NCBI RefSeq assembly: GCF_005239225.2
Contig: NC_133299.1
Coordinates: 14,557,154 to 14,621,153, forward strand
Source of the DNA: Populus alba
Lineage: Eukaryota > Streptophyta > Magnoliopsida > Malpighiales > Salicaceae
Length of the DNA stretch: 64,000 nt
Reading direction: 5' to 3'
The translations under genes and the position numbers were made by a program. Shown here one piece after another: positions 59,201 through 64,000 of this stretch; position 1 is the first letter of the stretch, and each line of letters opens with the position of its first letter. The notes under the pieces were generated by a model. That model was not told the DNA's origin. It saw only the letters and a list, made by a program, of their open reading frames with translations, and did not search any database.

Positions 59201-59863
59201 TAATTAACTTACTGGCAAGAAAGAAAGATCCAAACTTCTAATCTCCTTGCACTTAACAGCAATTAAACCAACACCTAAATCACTAACACCTATACACCAC
59301 TTCAAGCTAATCAACCTCAACTTCTTGCAACCAACAGCAATGCATCCAATTCCCATATCAGTAATCAACTTACACCTCCCCAACCACAACCTCTCCAAAT
59401 TCTTAGCTTCCGCCACCGCAGCCGCCGCAGCATCTCTCAACTCAGTGGCATTAGACAAGTCAATACTCACCAAATTCTTACAATTCAAAGCCAAACTCAT
59501 CAACCCATTATAAGAAAAGAACCTTGACCTTGAGAGATCAATAGAATTCAGTGAATCTTTGCAGGTGTTTGATATTACATTCAAAGAATTGTCATTTATA
59601 CGTGGACATAAAGAAAGATCAAGATGGTTTACAAGTGGGTATCTGTTAAGGACTCTTGGAAGGAGTTCTTGTCTTAAAGGCTTAAGATTTTTGCGGTGTT
59701 TTGATTCTGTAATGTAAAATGACTTGCAAACTAAAGAAAAAGACTTTCTGTCTAAAGGGTTTGTGTCAATGAAGTCTAAGATTGAAAAAACTATCTCTTC
59801 AGACAAGAGATCAAACAGGTTGCTGTTGTTGGCGTTGGTTTCTAAGGTCTTCTGTCTCTTCAT
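56258..59863 (-). CDS. FBL3: F-box/LRR-repeat protein 3 (RAE1-type)
   Basis: Eight exons (59863-59213, 58823-58698, 58345-58241, 58142-57749, 57671-57542, 57435-57141, 57035-56784, 56311-56258) close in frame to 668 aa, against 665 remembered for Arabidopsis FBL3 (At5g01720). The N-terminal F-box ([17 protein letters not shown], then [12 protein letters not shown]) is followed by about 18 cysteine-containing leucine-rich repeats, such as [44 protein letters not shown] and [12 protein letters not shown]. It ends [17 protein letters not shown]. It would be the substrate adaptor of an SCF ubiquitin ligase through SKP1/ASK. The Arabidopsis ortholog, RAE1, targets the transcription factor STOP1 and so tempers aluminium and acid-soil responses; that target is inferred by orthology. 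No defects are seen. Confidence 0.94.
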
Positions 59864-62800
59864 GGTTAGAGAGATTCAGAAGGTAAAGAAAAAAGGTGGG
59901 GTCTTCGGGTTTGGTTTGGTTGTGGGATTCTTAGAGGAGAGGGAGGAGAAGTAGTGGTGTTTTATACAGGTGAGGGAGGTTTTTGGAGGCTGAGAAGTAA
60001 CCGTTACAGAAGGATAAAAAAGAAATGGTGGTCTGCTTTAGGTAGTTGAAGAGGGAGTGTCAAATGAGGAAGATGGATATGTTCTGATTACGGTATTGCC
60101 CTTGTGGGGCTTTCTTAAAGAAGAACTTTATTCTGTTTGCTCTCATCTCAAAGGACCAATTTATCCTTATTCATTCTTTGTCTCGCTGAAGTTTTTTTTT
60201 TAATATTTTATATTAGAAAATATATTAAAATAATATTTTTAAAATTTATATTTAATATTATCACTTCAAAATGATTAAAAAATATAAAAAATTTTAATAA
60301 AAAAATTAAAATTTAATAAAAAACCAATTCAATCCAACCTCAAAATGATATCTTATAATTCTCTCTCAATTTTTATTTTTTTTTTGCATTTTTGAATTTC
60401 CAATGCTAAAATTGTTTTAATAAACTAATCATTATTATATTAATTTCTTTTTATTTAAAAATTTTTGGGATAGTATTTGTTACGAATAAAATAATAATTT
60501 TGCTTAAATTAAATTGTGAGTGTATGGTAATTGAGATAGGAAAAACTAGATACTCATAATTAAATTCTATAATAATCACATAGATTTAAAGGAGTAAAAA
60601 AAAGAAGAAAAAACTAAATAAACCATGTGATGTGAGCTTAATAAACTTGAACATGAAATAAAAGAATTAAATCTTCATTTGAGAGTATTGGTTGGTGAAA
60701 AGTTTTGAAAATCCTTAATAATTACATATTTTATAGTTTGCCTAATTTTATTTTATTTTAAATCTCTTAACCTGATTTATATTTTTTTAACAAAATACTC
60801 TAGTAAAATATTTAAATTTTTAAAATTTAAAATAGTAACAAATTAATTTTTAATCAAGAACCTGTATGAGACAAATCAATATCATGTGTGATAAATTTTT
60901 AAAAAAGTCATTAAACTTGGTTTGACCTGTAACTTGATCAAAGACTAGGTCATGAATTGAATGTTTATCTCCTCTTTAATATGGATCAATCTAAATGATA
61001 TCATTTTAATATTCTTTTTAAAAAAAAAAAAAAAATTATTTTGAATTTTTTTAAAATAAAATTAATTTTTAATCAGGATGATTAAGTCGCAAAACAACCA
61101 AGTTTGATTAAGTCAGGTTTTATTTGATTTAATTTAAAATCTAGTTTGAATCGAGTGTTAAGTTAACAAGTCGTCAGATTAATTTATTAAATCAAATTGA
61201 ATTTAATAAAAACAAGATAATAAATGATTTAGATCCCACAATCCGTCTCACTTTTATAGAAAATATTTTTTTCATCAAATCAAATTTTAATTCTACTTTT
61301 AATGTTTAAAATAAAGCTCAATTGAGAGGAAAAAGAAAGGAGATAGCGTATTTCTAAAGTAGGGGTATTTATGTATTTTAAAAAGAGAAAGGAAGGAACC
61401 GTACGGCGAAGGACGAGAAGGACGAGGGCATCTTTGTCAATATAGATGTCGTTGTCTTATCGCGAAGGAAGACCATCTCATTCGGTGGAGAACTATGTGA
61501 GGAAGGACAGATTCAAGTGCAGCCTTGTACCTTCTTTATTTTCTCATCATTTATTTATTCATACTAATATTATTTTAAGTGTTGAGTGTTTTGTTTAGTC
61601 GGTGTTTTAAAAGTTATTTAAATTTGAAAATTATTAAAATAATATTTTTTTATTTTTAAAAATTTATTATTAATAATCTAAAATTATAAAAAAATAATTT
61701 AAAATAAAATTTTTCAAAATTTCAAAAATATTTTTTGAACAAAAAAAATATCATATTAACTTGTGCAAATATATATCCCTGCTGTTGCCAGAAGCTCAAA
61801 TTACTAAAATAAAAAAAAAAACTTTGAATTTTCAAATTCAAATAGTCTTATCGGATATCATCATATTTTATGCTTTCTTCTTTATTTATTTGGTCTAATC
61901 CAAGGATAAAAGATATATATATATATAGGACTTGAACATCAATTTGTGATTTATTTGCACACAATGTAAGATATTTATGGTTTATTTCATTCCATGGTGT
62001 CATAGAAAAGCATCAATCATCCGGGTTTTTTTTTGTTAAATTATTTATTAAAAAAAAAAAGATAATTCTATGCAACAACAACATGAAAATAAAATCCCGT
62101 ACTTATAGAATTGAGTTAGATAGTACCTGCCTTAGATAAGAACGGTTTGTACCTCGAGGAAGATAGGCTCAAGAAAATGTTCAAGTATTTAGCTAGGAAG
62201 GCTATAACTCGTGGAGGGTCCTTGTGTCTATTTGCATCTTCCCAAAAATTTGAATTCCAAGTAAAACAATATATATATATATAAGACTCATCATATCATA
62301 TGATTATATAAAAAAAAGTATTAATAAAAAAAAAATCACGTAGAATACTCTGACATGTTATTGACACATAAATACGGGAATGTTTTATACTTTATATTAA
62401 AAAAAAAAGCTAATTTAAAAAATTAAAAGCAAAAGTAGAAGATGCTATTTTATACACTAACAACAAGGCAAAGAGATTGCCGTACTTATAAAATGGACTT
62501 CTTCCATATATAGTTCCCACCTCACTCAGATACGAACTGCATGATAATAGCTAGCAAGGTAGAGTTGAGAAAAAAATTCCAAATATCGCATCAGGGAGGT
62601 TTTGCCTCATGGAGGGTCCTATCTCCCATGAAATTGCCTCAAATTTGTGCCATTTTTGCCCTCCAAAACTCTTGATCTTGCTATAGTGGGTCCCATTTTT
62701 TTATAAAGACAAGGCATATGTCCCCACACCCTTGGACAATAGAGAAGACAAGGGTACTGAATGTGTCCTTCAAAACGGAGTCGTGTACTAGCATGATTTG

Positions 62801-63514
62801 ATTTCAACGCGTGATATATGGAGAAGAATGGTATCCAAAGACCCAAGAGAAAAGGGAAAGGGAGAGATTGAAACCCTAGCTTAGAGCTATCATGTGTTCT
62901 TCAATCCATGAGATTTTATTCTGTTTTCTTTTTCCCTGTTTTTATTTAGCTGGTAGAGCTATCATGCATGTGTTCTTCAATCTATGAGATTTTATTCTGT
63001 TTTCTTTTTTCCTGCTTTTCATTTAGCTGGTGAAGGTGTTTTTCTTGCTGTTTTAGTGATTATTATAGAGTAATATGATTTTTTCAAGTTAAAATGATTT
63101 TTTAATATAATATCAAAATATTATTAATTTTATTATCAAATATAAATTAATATTTGTCCGTGCAAGTTTAATATATATCAAATTACATGCTTCTTTTGTT
63201 AAGAAAAAACAAAGAAAAATTACTTTTAAAAGTAAAGATTTTACGTTGGACGACGACCTCAATAATAAAGATTTCTAGTTAAAAGAATCGGTGAGATATT
63301 AAAAAGTATATACATTTTTTTAATTGAAATCAAATTTTATGTTCTACTAGTATGAAAATGAACCCCCCCAAAAAAAAAAAATCTTAAGTTGGATACAAGT
63401 TTTATTTTTTGAATTTTAAAAAAATAAAATAAAATATCTGTCATTTTTTTAAAGGGGCTACTTATCTGGTAATTGGGGAGCATATATAATTGATTGTTTC
63501 TAAGATATATTATA
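59864..63514. other. FBL3 upstream region and AT-rich spacer
   Basis: About 59870-60180 is the likely FBL3 leader and promoter. The rest is AT-rich repeat DNA with (TA)n near 61915-61927 and 62270-62284, and a GC-richer patch at about 61380-61530. A less AT-rich block at about 62440-63040 holds no clear gene and ends with a tandem duplication. Confidence 0.45.
62882..63030. repeat. 72-bp tandem duplication
   Basis: The unit beginning TAGAGCTATCATG and ending ATTTAGCTGG is present at 62882-62953 and again at 62954-63030 with few differences, including a short insertion (CATG). Confidence 0.85.
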
Positions 63515-63728
63515 TGTTTGTTTGGCATTGAGGTTGAACCTGTTTTTTGGAAAATTTTAAATTTTTTTATTTTTTACTAAAATTGAGTGCGGTTTGTACT
63601 TTTTGAATCGTTTTGATGTGCTGATATCAAAAATGATTTTTAAAAAAATAAAAAAAATATTATTGGCATGCTTTTCAGCATAAAAAACTATTTGAAAAAT
63701 AACCGCTACCACACTCCCAAACACCCTC
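63515..63728 (-). mobile_element. Tourist/Harbinger-like MITE, copy 5 (inverted relative to copy 2)
   Basis: Read on the minus strand it starts GAGGGTGTTTGG, continues AGTGTGGTAGCGGTTATTTTTCAAAT, the same left end as the 3833-4038 element, and ends in TGCCAAACAAAC. The interior also matches, including CAGCACATCAAAACGAT. The target duplication is not clear. Confidence 0.7.
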
Positions 63729-64000
63729 GTATCTTGTTGCATACTTCTTATTAATAAAACAATGTTCTTGCCGTATACTTCACTTACAAAATGATTAACC
63801 CAGTTACTACAAGATTTTAGAATCAACCTCTTCAATATATTTATTTAAGAAATAATAAGTTACTTGCAAGCATGTTAATCAAAATGTAAACCATAGTTTT
63901 ATTATTATTAATTTGTGAATTAAATTCCGCAAATAGATGAAATTAGAAGAGTTGTTGAGCCATCATGGTCTAAAAAATTAATTAAGGGAATATGCTTACC
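63729..64000. other. right edge, AT-rich
   Basis: No gene is visible in this short, AT-rich edge. Confidence 0.5.

Noticed and set aside
1..64000. CRISPR arrays, bacterial operons or plastid/mitochondrial insertions
   Set aside because: No regular spacer-repeat structure and no organellar gene were seen; this is ordinary plant nuclear DNA.

Overview
This is an eukaryotic (plant) window. It is very AT-rich, its genes are split by GT..AG introns, and the proteins are angiosperm families. The dispersed repeats (short MITEs, tRNA-type SINEs, a very small LTR element and 'gttaacc' minisatellites) fit Salicaceae best, so Populus or Salix is likely. That genus call is inference from gene and repeat character, not a database match.

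Seven genes can be modelled exon by exon with all reading frames closing. In order they are: PATL6, a patellin SEC14-GOLD protein (+, 9730-11452, 423 aa); a CHX-type cation/H+ exchanger of the CHX26/CHX27 kind (-, 14200-16781, 774 aa); a clade-E-like PP2C with a lipidation-type N-terminus (-, 17950-20186, 479 aa); a type II membrane FkbM/DUF7870 methyltransferase-like protein (-, 26833-28377, 514 aa); CASPL4B1, a CASP-like four-helix membrane protein (+, 43808-45606, 194 aa); WRKY33, a group I WRKY factor (-, 46452-48784, 579 aa); and FBL3/RAE1, an F-box/LRR protein (-, 56258-59863, 668 aa). From memory, CHX27-PP2C-methyltransferase-FBL3 are consecutive at Arabidopsis At5g01690-At5g01720, and WRKY33-CASPL4B1 are neighbours at At2g38470-At2g38480. 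The window therefore looks like an ancestral block that fractionated in Arabidopsis. The genes do not form one pathway; they are ordinary neighbours, with WRKY33 carrying a visible self-regulatory W-box cluster.

Broken genes: a head-to-head pair of decayed ubiquitin-ribosomal fusion genes (ubiquitin-eS31 on -, ubiquitin-eL40 on +, 22.1-23.6 kb), a LINE-type RNase H fragment (12.8 kb), and a PIF/Harbinger transposase relic (54.6-55.2 kb). A possible terminal exon of a further minus-strand gene lies at the left edge, and a small ORF for a possible secreted peptide is at 5.13-5.28 kb.

Repeats worth noting: two copies of an LTR element under 300 bp (7.46 and 37.41 kb) with LTRs of about 79 bp, a tRNA-iMet-type primer site and, in one copy, a perfect 5-bp target duplication; two SINEs with 13-bp target duplications (42.7 and 51.5 kb); several ~200-bp Tourist/Harbinger-like MITEs; a 711-bp TIR element (33.8 kb); minisatellite arrays at 30.0-30.4 and 39.6-40.6 kb; and several long (TA)n runs. 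The 29-43.8 kb stretch has no convincing gene. I found no CRISPR, operon or prokaryote-type system and no clearly new enzymatic system. The best leads are the very small LTR element, the altered ion-site residues in the CHX protein, the paired ubiquitin-fusion relics, the upstream ORFs of the methyltransferase gene and the possible secreted peptide.
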